From Scleroderma bovista (taxonomy: Eukaryota; Basidiomycota; Agaricomycetes; Boletales; Sclerodermataceae), in assembly GCA_037178675.1 (NCBI GenBank), contig JAYMGJ010000247.1, positions 1 through 64,000 of the forward strand: a stretch of 64,000 nucleotides of DNA, in the 5' to 3' direction. Each line of letters starts with the position of its first letter. Position 1 is the stretch's first letter. A program made the position numbers and the translations under genes. Positions 6,291 to 14,750 of this stretch are shown piece by piece. The notes under the pieces are model-generated. The model searched no databases. It saw only the letters and a list, made by a program, of their open reading frames with translations, and was not told the DNA's origin.

Positions 6291-8773
6291 TTTCAACCTC
6301 GCGCCTTAGGTATGAAAATCCACTATCATACCCCGATGAAATACTGGACTTACCACTCGGTCTAGCCGTTCGATATCTCCTCGCCACCGCGCCTCCAGCC
6401 ATGGTGGAAGCGATGAGATTCCGGTCGAACGTGCACCTTGGACCTGGGGTAGAGCTGCCCCTTATTTTATCTACATCATTGTCTGTCGGACTTCGGTACA
6501 TGTACCATAGAACTCCCTTAGGGAGTTTAGTTCCAAAAGCATATAGTGATTTTGTTGAACGCTTGAGATGGCGTTTATACTTTATGCATCAGTCAGCTTT
6601 AAGTGGTGCGACTGAATCAGACTCTACTGGATATGACCCAGATTACGACCTCCATCTTCCTAGGAAGAAGGCGGCCCCGCTTGCGGAGCGATACATTGAA
6701 CAAGGCATTGATGCCGGACGAGAGTTTGTGGACGAATATGTCCGATCGTCTGTACCGCGCATCACAAGTCATCCTGACTATGCTTCAGGTCTACTTGACT
6801 GGTGTGCCTTGGAGGAAGAACTACGGTCCAAAGGACTAATAGTTACTATTACCGATAAGAATCTCGGTACCGCTGTAATCACGAAGCAATGGTTCATTGA
6901 AGGAGCGCATTCGTTGCTCAACGACCCTACACAATACTTAGAAGTAACTAAGGAAGAGTGTGAGTCAACGTTGCGAGAGACCGTACGAGAAGTTCGTGCC
7001 ATTGCCGAGGAGTTTGACAACTTACCGGGCACGAGCGAGCAGTTTGTTAAATTTCTGGTTAACAAATGTCCGGCCCCTGGCGCAGATGGTTTGCCGAGTG
7101 TTCCTCGGTTCTATGTGATCCCGAAGATCCATAAGAAGCCTGTTAAACACAGGCCCATAATTCCATGTCATTCCAGCGCACAAGCCCCTGCTGCCAAGTA
7201 CGTCTCTAAGATGCTAAAACCGCTCGTTGAGCGGTGCAAGTTTGTATTACACGGGACTAAGCACCTCGCAACCAAACTAGCATCATTAAGGCTTAATCCA
7301 AAGCCAGGTTTCAAAGCCTGGTTAGTAAGCGGCGATGTCGTCGCTTTCTACCCCAGCATACCACTGGAAGAAGCCATGGATATAGTTATGACGCTATTCC
7401 GTGGTTACTATAAGAATACCCTACCCGTCGAAGAAATAGAACTATTCGAACGGTGTCTTAGATTAGCCAATGCCAAAAATATAGTCGAATTCCAAGGACG
7501 CTTCTGGCTCCAAACCCAAGGACTAGCTATGGGCCAGGCCCCGTCGCCTGACATAGCTAATTTATGGGGTGCATACTTCGAGGAACATCTGTTCCACTCT
7601 GAGAGAGCGCTCGCAGATCTCGGGTTTGCATTCGTCGGTAGATATATCGACGACGTCTTTGGAATAGTGTACGCTACCAGTGCTGAGAATGCACTCAAGG
7701 TCGCATCCATACTTAGGTATGACGACCCTGGCGAAGAACGAGTTCGGCTATTGTGGGAAGTTTCGGAGCGCTTCGTTCCGTTCCTGGACATGCTTATTTA
7801 CATCGATCCGGTAACCGGTCAGATCGGACATAAGCCATATCAGAAGAAACTTAACCACATGGAAAGAATACCATGGATATCTCACCATCCCAAAGATGTA
7901 AAGAAAGGCACTTACATCGGTGAAATGTCGCGTCTCGCCACGCTTTCATCCTCCCCCGAGGAGTACGTCTCCGCCATAAAAAGCCTGCAAGGGCTGTATA
8001 TGGCACGTGGCTACCCAGAGAAGTTGGTCTACACTTGGACTAAAGACAACCTGGCAGAACGGTGGGACAAACGACTCTCCGAGCCGAAACCCGCACGACC
8101 CGTTCTTGTCTTAAAGTCCGAGTTTAACCCAGCATGGTATGATTTCAACGTCAATGAGCTCGGCAGAGTTATCACCAATCGATGGAAGGAGTATCTCTAC
8201 TCCATCTATGACCATATGTGGCGCACGGAAGATGCCGCAGAAAGGTCCCGACATGAGTTCCGTCCGGGAGTTCCCTTAGGGAGGTCTATCGGGTTCTCGT
8301 CGGAAGCTCGGACGTTCATCATAGATGAGTATCCTGTTTCCGTTGCTAAGCAACGGGTTCCTGCTCCCCTTCGGGGTGAACTGCAGGGAGCCCAAGGGCC
8401 TTCGGGTTCCGCGGGTACCGCTGATGGGCCGTCCTCTTCGGGGGATGCTGCTGGTCTCGGCCAAGTTAAACCCAGCGCGAAGTGGCGGAATGTGGTGCCA
8501 TCTGAGCGGCCTTGTGACTGGCTTGTTACTCACTATGGTAGGCTGAACGACGGAGACACCGGGAAATCTGTCGAGGAAACCATCTTCGACGTTAACCGTG
8601 CCGGTCTGTGTGATCGTCGCTGGTTAGTCAGCAGGAAACGCACTCGCAACCTGTTTGACGTAACCTCTGCTTGGAAGCGTTCTATTCTGAGCGAGCTAGA
8701 CAGTAGCCGGGATGAAAGTCCTGACTATTGGAACCAAGTGGTTGACATTGACGTAACAGACATGGAGTTATGA
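5153..8773 (+). CDS. ORF1-reverse transcriptase fusion, element 2 (intron retained)
   Basis: A single open frame of 1206 aa from ATG 5153 (MADPRSP, the start shared with element 3) to TGA. Residues 1-289 are ORF1, of no family I recognise. Then comes the retained intron 6020-6080, an Arg/Gln-rich linker, and a Penelope-type RT: FYVIPKIHKKPVKHRPI (about 7108-7158), DVVAFYPSIP, QGLAMGQAPSPDIAN, catalytic YIDD at 7643-7654, FLDM. The C-terminal ~330 residues contain no GIY-YIG nuclease. The upstream in-frame ATG at 5087 lies at the pLTR edge and is less likely. Whether the fusion is made depends on intron retention; this is inference. Confidence 0.8.
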   Translation: MADPRSPVSGPSRPRAMSPAQAGYVQGSISEVVASGPPNPGAESTARCLSLGMATSLAEVLALVPVDFRETLRPNFKLLKEFAERRATASAAVSKLEKHKVNGTFPTAIEGLHTPVFQFSRTFLEKGGLDTPPDAEMEALVKRCKGDALDLARANKSKEASFYDASCQPEQWLPAWRKAVIDQAAKGAALNKRPQIVPDVNGGEKITGWVTDPTYELRVKNLLEDLVQFGLRILVIESAKEQAANARDAAKKKLKDVADVEMGDSTPEKRVEDLVSKALGQRLRQLGITVSDPTPLLLSQTDAYLPSCLGQGSRGVKRPRNESGGEEERRVRRTEGQSQGHRRQNPRQARSEDRDASEDQRWSWAVLQARQGQRQSESVVSTSRLRYENPLSYPDEILDLPLGLAVRYLLATAPPAMVEAMRFRSNVHLGPGVELPLILSTSLSVGLRYMYHRTPLGSLVPKAYSDFVERLRWRLYFMHQSALSGATESDSTGYDPDYDLHLPRKKAAPLAERYIEQGIDAGREFVDEYVRSSVPRITSHPDYASGLLDWCALEEELRSKGLIVTITDKNLGTAVITKQWFIEGAHSLLNDPTQYLEVTKEECESTLRETVREVRAIAEEFDNLPGTSEQFVKFLVNKCPAPGADGLPSVPRFYVIPKIHKKPVKHRPIIPCHSSAQAPAAKYVSKMLKPLVERCKFVLHGTKHLATKLASLRLNPKPGFKAWLVSGDVVAFYPSIPLEEAMDIVMTLFRGYYKNTLPVEEIELFERCLRLANAKNIVEFQGRFWLQTQGLAMGQAPSPDIANLWGAYFEEHLFHSERALADLGFAFVGRYIDDVFGIVYATSAENALKVASILRYDDPGEERVRLLWEVSERFVPFLDMLIYIDPVTGQIGHKPYQKKLNHMERIPWISHHPKDVKKGTYIGEMSRLATLSSSPEEYVSAIKSLQGLYMARGYPEKLVYTWTKDNLAERWDKRLSEPKPARPVLVLKSEFNPAWYDFNVNELGRVITNRWKEYLYSIYDHMWRTEDAAERSRHEFRPGVPLGRSIGFSSEARTFIIDEYPVSVAKQRVPAPLRGELQGAQGPSGSAGTADGPSSSGDAAGLGQVKPSAKWRNVVPSERPCDWLVTHYGRLNDGDTGKSVEETIFDVNRAGLCDRRWLVSRKRTRNLFDVTSAWKRSILSELDSSRDESPDYWNQVVDIDVTDMEL
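6020..6080 (+). other. Retainable intron of element 2 (61 nt)
   Basis: Starts GTAAGT exactly at a codon boundary and ends TCTAG. Length 61 is 1 mod 3, so it acts as a frame switch: spliced gives ORF1 plus stop, retained gives the RT fusion. No stop codon occurs inside the intron in the fusion frame. Confidence 0.72.
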
Positions 8774-8844
8774 ACTGGTCAATGCGGGATAGGGCTACAG
8801 AGGCATCAGAAATGAAACCTCGGCGCTTTTCTTCAAGGAAAATA

Positions 8845-8943
8845 GCTAACCATACCCTAACCGTAAACCTAACTTAACCAAACCCTAACCAGGGACAAAC
8901 CCTAACCCGAACCCTAACCACTAACCCTAACTACAAACCTAAC
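8845..8943. repeat. Degenerate telomere-repeat patch after element 2
   Basis: Same interrupted CCCTAA/CCTAA composition and length as 3183-3282, between the element 2 3' end and pLTR copy 3. Confidence 0.85.
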
Positions 8944-9832
8944 CGGTGGCAGGGTGTGGCGGGAACCGGCGGAGTTTAAAATCGTGAGAGAGTAAACCTG
9001 GGTAGTCCCGGGTGTCACGTGATCACCGGCTATCGGTTCAATGCGGTCCGGTCACGTGATCAGGCACGAGCTGTCTGCGGGTCTAGGCCCGGTCCGACTC
9101 CGGTCGGATAAATTACTCCGATCGATCTCCGACTTTTTTCCGACAGGCACATGGCGCCCGGATAGAAGTTCTTTAACGAAGTGGGGCTAGTGCGCAACAG
9201 GGCCAATGTCCGATTGCGCCGTGGCGACCGTTACCGTCACCGCCCCCCGGCTATTTAGTTATCCGCTTCCGTAGAACAATAGAATCTACAAATGGAGTTA
9301 CATCGGGTGTTCTTCGGAACAATGGCCGCTCTGCAAGCGGCGCCCGATTGGCTGGATAAGCATCGGATCTAAAGGATCAGAAGCTCCAGAAGCATTTCCT
9401 ATTAGGTAACGCCTAATTTGGATCTTGCATTGTCCAAGACAATGGTAAGCTAAACGGTTTATTGTTCATCCTGTACATAATGGGAGTACATCACCGGGAA
9501 GTTGGTTCACCTGACGATCGGGTCGCGATCGGCTGAGTGTAGTGCCGCTCTGCCCCCACTACGTGGTTCTCGCATCGGAGACGCTTGCCAGTCTAGTAGC
9601 ACCGAACCAACGGTAACCAATGGGATAAGTCACTCTTATCAACGCTTGCGATTCGGACTCCGCTCTAAATCCCTGTCCATGCAATATATAAAGAGACGAA
9701 AGAGGCTGATGAGACTTCAAGTCGAAAGAGCCACGCTTCGGTGTTTACACTAGAGCGCCCTTCCTCCCTCGTCTTCTACTCATCACCTAGCAACCTGGCT
9801 ACCCGTTGGCACTACCCCGTGTGGTGTACTTC
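8944..9832 (+). repeat. Pseudo-LTR copy 3
   Basis: Near-identical to copies 1, 2 and 4. Contains the paired TCACGTGATCA sites, CCAAT, GATA pair, TATA and a hammerhead core (9706-9727). Confidence 0.88.
9691..9776 (+). ncRNA. Type I hammerhead ribozyme, copy C
   Basis: CTGATGA at 9706-9712, stem II GACU/AGUC, GAAA at 9724-9727. GAGG/CCTC forms stem I, with CCTC starting at 9763 and predicted cleavage after U9762. The outer helix is shorter than in B because the 3' strand reads TCGTCTTCT. Confidence 0.78.
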
Positions 9833-9867
9833 CCCCCTAACCACTAACCCTAACTGCAAACCTAACC
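9833..9867. repeat. Telomere-like spacer between pLTR copies 3 and 4
   Basis: CCTAACC, CTAACCCTAAC and AACCTAACC units in about 35 bp, equivalent to 4172-4209. Confidence 0.8.
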
Positions 9868-10757
9868 GGTGGCAGGGTGTGGCGGGAACCGGCGGAGTTT
9901 AAAATCGTGAGAGAGTAAACCTGGGTAGTCCCGGGTGTCACGTGATCACCGGCTATCGGTTCAATGCGGTCCGGTCACGTGATCAGGCACGAGCTGTCTG
10001 CGGGTCTAGGCCCGGCCCGACTCCGGTCGGGTAAATTACTCCGATCAATCTCCGACTTTTTTCCGACAGGCACATGGCGCCCGGATAGAAGTTCTTTAAC
10101 GAAGTGGGGCTAGTGCGCAACAGGGCCGATGTCCGACTGCGCCGTGACAACCGTTACTGTCACCGCCCCCCGGCTATTTAGTTATTCGCTTCCGTAGAAC
10201 AATAGAGTCTACAAATGGAGTTATATCGGGTGTTCTTCGGAACAATGGCCGCTCTGCAAGCGGCGCCCGATTGGCTGGATAAGCATCGGATCTAAAGGAT
10301 CAGAAGCTCCAGAAGCATTTCCTATTAGGTAACGCCTAATTTGGATCTTGCATTGTCCAAGACAATGGTAAGCTAAACGGTTTATTGTTCATCCTGTATA
10401 TATCGGGAGTACATCACCGGGAAGTTGGTTCACCTGACGATCGGGTCGCGATCGGCTGAGTGTAGTGCCGCTCTGCCCCCACTACGTGGTTCTCGCATCG
10501 GAGACGCTTGCCAGTCTAGTAGCACCGAACCAACGGTAACCAATGGGATAAGTCACTCTTATCAACGCTTGTGATTCGGACTCCGTTCTAAATCCCTGTC
10601 CATGCAATATATAAAGAGACGAAAAGAGGCTGATGAGACTTCAAGTCGAAAGAGCCCGCCTTCGGTGTTTACACTAAAGGCATCTTCCTCCCTCGTCTTT
10701 TCTCATCGCCTATTAACACTGGCTACCCGTTGGCACTACCCTGTGTGGTGTACTTCC
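9868..10757 (+). repeat. Pseudo-LTR copy 4
   Basis: Fourth near-identical pLTR. It ends in a C-run followed by CCCTAACCCTAACCCTAA (10768-10785), then by unrelated leader sequence belonging to element 3. Confidence 0.88.
10614..10701 (+). ncRNA. Type I hammerhead ribozyme, copy D
   Basis: CTGATGA at 10630-10636, GAAA at 10648-10651, stem II GACU/AGUC. Stem I is GAGG 10626-10629 with CCTC 10687-10690 and outer helix 10614-10622 with 10693-10701. In stem III the second pair is A10653-U10683 where copies A and B have A-C, but later pairs are disrupted. Cleavage predicted after U10686. Confidence 0.75.
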
Positions 10758-10783
10758 CCCCCTTCCCCCCTAACCCTAACCCT

Positions 10784-10853
10784 AAGGGCTGACGAGGCAA
10801 CAACGCCGAAAGGTCACCGGTCTTCTGTCCCCGCACAGGAACCACCTTCCCTT
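10784..10853 (+). ncRNA. Type I hammerhead ribozyme, divergent copy E
   Basis: Core CTGACGA (10789-10795; position 7 of the core is variable in hammerheads) and GAAA (10808-10811). Stem II GGC/GCC (10796-10798, 10805-10807), stem I AAGGG/CCCTT (10784-10788, 10849-10853), stem III AGGU/ACCU (10811-10814, 10844-10847). All stems are perfectly paired with sequences different from copies A-D. Cleavage predicted after U10848, 120 nt before the element 3 start codon. Part of stem I is formed by the last telomere repeat unit. Confidence 0.82.
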
Positions 10854-10888
10854 TCGCCTTCGTCTCTCAGTCAGTAAGCTGGCTAATC

Positions 10889-10911
10889 GCAAAATCGCTT
10901 CGCGATTTTGC
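10889..10911 (+). promoter_or_regulatory. 10-bp perfect hairpin in the element 3 leader
   Basis: GCAAAATCGC (10889-10898), loop TTC, GCGATTTTGC (10902-10911). It lies between hammerhead E and the start codon at 10969, followed by a C-run and CCCCCTAAC. Its role is unknown. Confidence 0.75.
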
Positions 10912-10968
10912 TCCCCCCTAACTAAACGTGCTTACAAACTTGCGGTGTGTCATAAACAACAGTTCGTC

Positions 10969-12115
10969 ATGGCTGAACCCCGCTCCCCAGTTGCTGGCCC
11001 CTCTCGCCACCGTGCGATGTCTCCCGCGCAAGCGGGTTACGTGCATGGGAGCATCGAGGCTTTCGTCAAAGCTTCTGGCGATTTTCCTCATGCTGCGTCG
11101 ACGGCGCGGACACTGTCCCTAGGGATGGCTACGTCGTTAACGGAACTCCTGGCACTTGTGCCGGTCGATTTCCGTGAGACGCTTCGACCCCACTTCCGTG
11201 CCCTCCAAGACGTCGGGGAGCGAAAGGCTTCGGTCATCGCTTCCCTGGCGAAACTAGAGCGGCACAAGGCCAACGGGACCTTCCCGACGGCCATCCAGGG
11301 CTTGCACGTCCCTGTCTTCCAGTTTAACAAGCCTTGGCTTGATTCACCCATGGAAGAGAAACCCGAGGCTTCGTTCCAGAAGCTTGTTGACCAGTGTCGG
11401 GCCGACGCCCTTGATCTGGCCATCAAGTTGAAGACCGAAGAACGGGACTTCTTCGAGGAGGCGGTGCGACCCCAGAATTGGCTTAATGACTGGGATTGCG
11501 CCGTCGCCGAGGTTGTCAAGCGCATGAGTAAGCTGCACCAGCGGCCTCTCATTGTGCCGGACAACAATGGCGGCGAACGTATCGCGAAATGGGAAACCGA
11601 TCCGACGTTCGCACGCATCACAAAGGACCTCAAGGAGGACCTTGTCCAGTTCGGCGTACGCATCCTGGTTCTCCAGGAAGCGAAAGGGTTCGCCGCTGAG
11701 ACACGTGAGGCGGCCAAGAAGAAGCTTAAAGACACCGCGGACGTCGAAATGGGTGACGCAACCGAGGAGTCGCGGATGGAGGATTTGGTGCAACGCGCGC
11801 TTGAGAAGCGCATGCTCAAATTCAAACCCTTCGTAGGTCCATCAGATCACTTCCTTCTTTCTGATCTTGACGTATCGTTGTCATTAGTCCGAAGTCCACA
11901 AATACATGGTCCGAAACGGCCTTGTGGACAAACCGGCCAAGAAGGGGAAGAAGAGCGTGGGAGGAAGCGCCGGAAGACAGGCCAAAGCCAAGGCCACCGG
12001 CAAGAAACCAGGGAAACAAGGGGGAACTTATACCAAGGACAAGAAGTCCGCGGGCCCCAAACCTGGTCCCTCCAACGCGTCCGACAGGAAAGGCAAAGGC
12101 AAGGCGAGAGAATAG
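10969..12115 (+). CDS. ORF1, spliced form of element 3 (exons 10969-11832, 11888-12115)
   Basis: Splicing of 11833-11887 (GTAGGT...TTAG, 55 nt) gives a 363-aa protein ending at TAG 12113-12115. The 75-residue tail is Lys/Gly-rich (KPAKKGKK, RKGKGKARE) and clearly homologous to the spliced tail of element 2 (KGKGKAR before the stop). This cross-copy agreement is the main evidence that the splice is real. Confidence 0.72.
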
Positions 12116-14589
12116 TCGCCGCCGCCTGTTGGAGGTACGAAAATCCGCTCTCGTACCCGGATGAGATTCTTGACTTACCCCTGGATCTAGCACTCCGCTA
12201 TCTCGTTTCTTCGGCTCCTCCTGCCATGGTGGAAGCTATGAGGTTCCGGTCGGCTGTGCACGTGGGTCCCGGGGTGGAACTACCCCGTCAAATATCATCA
12301 TCGCTTTCTGTTGGCCTTCGCTACATGTATTCTAGACGTCCCTTAGGGACATTAGTAGCAAAGGCATATCATGATTTTTGTGAACGACTGAGATGGCGTA
12401 TTCACTTCATGAATGAGGAAGCGCGTAGCGGCGCGCTCGAACAACAGACCGACTATGACCCTGATTATGACCTCCATCTTCCCAGGAAGAAGGAGGCCCC
12501 GATTCCGGAGCAATATATTCAGGACGGCCTTGACGCGGGAGGGACTTACGTGAATAATTATATATCCGAAGTCGTACCCACGATCGTAACCCACAGAGAT
12601 TACGCTTCTAGTCTCATCGATTGGCAGGCCGTCCAGGACTCACTACGGGCAAATAAGCTCATTGTGACGATTACCGATAAGAACCTCGGTGTAGCTATAA
12701 TCACGAAGCAATGGTTCATAGAGGGCGTCGAGTCTATCCTGAACGATGCATCACAGTATGAGTCCATCTCATCTGACCGATGCCATGATATTCTCATGGA
12801 AACCGTACGAGAAGTTCGTGCTATCGCCGAGGGGCTAGACTCCGAAGGCGCGAGCGAGCAACTTGTTAAATTTCTGGTAAACAAATGTCCGGCCGAAGGG
12901 TCTGAGGGTTTGCCGAGTATTCCTCGGTTCTATGTTATCCCAAAGATACATAAGAAGCCGGTTAAACACCGGCCCATAATTCCCTGTCACTCCAGCGCCC
13001 AGGCCCCTGTTGCTAAGTACGTTTCCAAAATGTTGAAGCCGCTCGTAGAGCGCTGCAAATTCGTGTTACATGGGACCAAGCACCTTGCACGAAAGTTCTC
13101 AACATTACGGCTTGACCGGTCTAAAAAGGCCTGGTTAGTGAGCGGCGATGTCGTCGCCTTCTATCCGAGTATCCCCTTGGAAGAAGCACTTGATATAGTA
13201 ATGTTACTATTCAAGGCACACTATGCGAACACGCTTAATGAACGGCAAATAGAATTATTCCGCCGGTGTTTGCTCATAGCCAATTTAAATAATGTAGTCG
13301 AATTTCAAGGGCGCTACTGGCTCCAAACTCAGGGCTTAGCAATGGGCCAGGCCCCGTCGCCTGACATCGCTAATCTATGGGGTGCCTACTTTGAGGAACA
13401 CCTGTTCTCCAGCGAACGATCGCTTAAGGACTTAGGGTGGGCATTCATCGGTAGATATATCGATGACGTTCTTGGAATTGTATATGCCGATAGTGCGGAA
13501 AACGCACTTAAGGTGGCATCGATCTTGCGATACGATGACCCGGGCAAAGAACGTGTTCGGCTACTGTGGGAAGTTTCGGAATATAACGTTCCATTCCTGG
13601 ACATGCTGGTGTATCTCGATCCGGTTACCGGTCAGATCGGGCACCGACCCTATCAGAAGAAACTAAACCACAAAGAACGCATACCATGGGTATCTCACCA
13701 CCCTAAAGATGTAAAACGGGGAACTTACATCGGTGAGATGTCACGCCTGGCCACGCTCTCGTCCTCTGTCGAAGAGTATGTCTCAGCCATTAAAGACCTT
13801 AAGGGTCTCTATATGGCGCGTGGGTATCCAGAAAAGTTGGTTTTAACTTGGACTAAGGATCACCTGGCAGAACGGTGGGAACAACGGCTCTCCGAGCCGG
13901 AACCCGCACGGCCCGTTCTGGTCCTTAAGACCGAGTTTAATCCGGCATGGTATGCGTTCAATGTCGATGAACTCGGCAAGACTATCACATCCCAATGGAT
14001 GACGTATTTAAACGGCATCTATGACCACATGTGGCGTACGGAAGACGCCGCTGAAAGGTCCCGACATGAGTTCCGGCCTGGTATTCCCTTAGGAAGGTCT
14101 ATCGGGTTCACTCCGGAAGCTCGGACGTTCGTTATAGACGAGTATCCTGTTTCCGTCGCTAAGCAACAGCCTCCTGCTCCCCCTCGGGGTGACTGGCAGG
14201 GAGCCGGCGGGTCCTCCGGATCCAATGGTACCGCTGATGGGCCCTCCTCTTCAGGGGAGTGTGCTAGTCTCGGCCAAGTTCAGGCTAGCGCGCGGTGGCG
14301 GAACGTGGTGCCGTCTGAGCGGCCTTGCGACTGGGTTGTTACCCATTATGGTAGGCTGACCGACGGTGAGTCCGCCGGACGCTCGGTCGAGGAAACCATC
14401 TTCGACGTCAAACGTGCTGGATTATGTGATAAACGGTGGCTCGTGAGTAGAAAGCGTACGCGCAACCTATTCGACGTGTCACAAGCTTGGAAGCGATCGC
14501 TTCTTGCTGAGCTAGACAGTACTCGGGACGAATCTCCCGATTACTGGGACCAATTGGTCGACATCGATATCGATGATATGATGGTCTAA
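10969..14589 (+). CDS. ORF1-reverse transcriptase fusion, element 3 (intron retained)
   Basis: 1206 aa from ATG 10969 (MAEPRSP) to TAA, the same length as in element 2 despite divergence. ORF1 occupies residues 1-288, then the retained intron 11833-11887, then an Arg/Gln-rich linker that shares only short blocks such as GQSQGHR with element 2, then the RT with FYVIPKIHKKPVKHRPI, DVVAFYPSIP, QGLAMGQAPSPDIAN, YIDD at 13456-13467 and FLDM. The conserved segment RYENPLSYPDEILDLPL precedes the first Met after the ORF1 stop, which supports entry into RT from upstream. No GIY-YIG domain is seen. Confidence 0.8.
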   Translation: MAEPRSPVAGPSRHRAMSPAQAGYVHGSIEAFVKASGDFPHAASTARTLSLGMATSLTELLALVPVDFRETLRPHFRALQDVGERKASVIASLAKLERHKANGTFPTAIQGLHVPVFQFNKPWLDSPMEEKPEASFQKLVDQCRADALDLAIKLKTEERDFFEEAVRPQNWLNDWDCAVAEVVKRMSKLHQRPLIVPDNNGGERIAKWETDPTFARITKDLKEDLVQFGVRILVLQEAKGFAAETREAAKKKLKDTADVEMGDATEESRMEDLVQRALEKRMLKFKPFVGPSDHFLLSDLDVSLSLVRSPQIHGPKRPCGQTGQEGEEERGRKRRKTGQSQGHRQETRETRGNLYQGQEVRGPQTWSLQRVRQERQRQGERIVAAACWRYENPLSYPDEILDLPLDLALRYLVSSAPPAMVEAMRFRSAVHVGPGVELPRQISSSLSVGLRYMYSRRPLGTLVAKAYHDFCERLRWRIHFMNEEARSGALEQQTDYDPDYDLHLPRKKEAPIPEQYIQDGLDAGGTYVNNYISEVVPTIVTHRDYASSLIDWQAVQDSLRANKLIVTITDKNLGVAIITKQWFIEGVESILNDASQYESISSDRCHDILMETVREVRAIAEGLDSEGASEQLVKFLVNKCPAEGSEGLPSIPRFYVIPKIHKKPVKHRPIIPCHSSAQAPVAKYVSKMLKPLVERCKFVLHGTKHLARKFSTLRLDRSKKAWLVSGDVVAFYPSIPLEEALDIVMLLFKAHYANTLNERQIELFRRCLLIANLNNVVEFQGRYWLQTQGLAMGQAPSPDIANLWGAYFEEHLFSSERSLKDLGWAFIGRYIDDVLGIVYADSAENALKVASILRYDDPGKERVRLLWEVSEYNVPFLDMLVYLDPVTGQIGHRPYQKKLNHKERIPWVSHHPKDVKRGTYIGEMSRLATLSSSVEEYVSAIKDLKGLYMARGYPEKLVLTWTKDHLAERWEQRLSEPEPARPVLVLKTEFNPAWYAFNVDELGKTITSQWMTYLNGIYDHMWRTEDAAERSRHEFRPGIPLGRSIGFTPEARTFVIDEYPVSVAKQQPPAPPRGDWQGAGGSSGSNGTADGPSSSGECASLGQVQASARWRNVVPSERPCDWVVTHYGRLTDGESAGRSVEETIFDVKRAGLCDKRWLVSRKRTRNLFDVSQAWKRSLLAELDSTRDESPDYWDQLVDIDIDDMMV
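11833..11887 (+). other. Retainable intron of element 3 (55 nt)
   Basis: GTAGGT donor at a codon boundary, TTGACG branch-like motif, TCATTAG acceptor. Length is again 1 mod 3, although sequence and length differ from the other two copies, and it has no stop in the fusion frame. Confidence 0.7.
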
Positions 14590-14655
14590 TTTGGGCAATC
14601 CGGTTATAGGCTAGAAGCATCCGTACAGGATTCTCGGCTTTTGTTCGAACCAAAA

Positions 14656-14750
14656 ACCTAACCAAACCTTAACCGCGAACCTAACTAGTACCTAAATTGT
14701 ACCCAATCGGGTTAAACACCGAACCTAACCGAACCTAACCATACCTAACC
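14656..14750. repeat. Degenerate telomere-like patch after element 3
   Basis: Scattered AACCTAACC and CCTAACCG units between the element 3 3' end and the last pLTR copy; more decayed than the patches at 3183 and 8845. Confidence 0.75.

Larger units (their letters stand above)
4210..8850 (+). mobile_element. Element 2: full-length Coprina-like Penelope element
   Basis: Consists of a pLTR with promoter motifs and hammerhead, ORF1, an intron, RT, and a 3' end running into degenerate telomere repeats at about 8845. No GIY-YIG endonuclease is visible after the RT, as in the telomere-attached class of Penelope-like elements. The reading frames are intact, so this copy may be active. Confidence 0.85.
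9868..14665 (+). mobile_element. Element 3: full-length, diverged Coprina-like Penelope element
   Basis: Has the same layout as element 2 but its coding region is clearly diverged at both DNA and protein level. Its own leader with hammerhead E lies directly behind pLTR copy 4, which is of the element 2 type, so the true boundary of element 3 may be at about 10770-10784 rather than at the pLTR start. The frames are intact. Confidence 0.8.

Noticed and set aside
5153..8773. Telomerase reverse transcriptase (TERT) as the identity of the YIDD proteins.
   Set aside because: Motif set (FYVIPKIHKKP, QGLAMGQAPSPDIAN) and multicopy telomeric arrangement with pLTRs fit Penelope-like elements; no TERT-specific T motif or TEN domain was recognised.
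8000..8773. GIY-YIG endonuclease in the C-terminal part of the RT proteins.
   Set aside because: No GIY...YIG pair or its conserved Arg/Glu context is visible, consistent with the endonuclease-lacking class.
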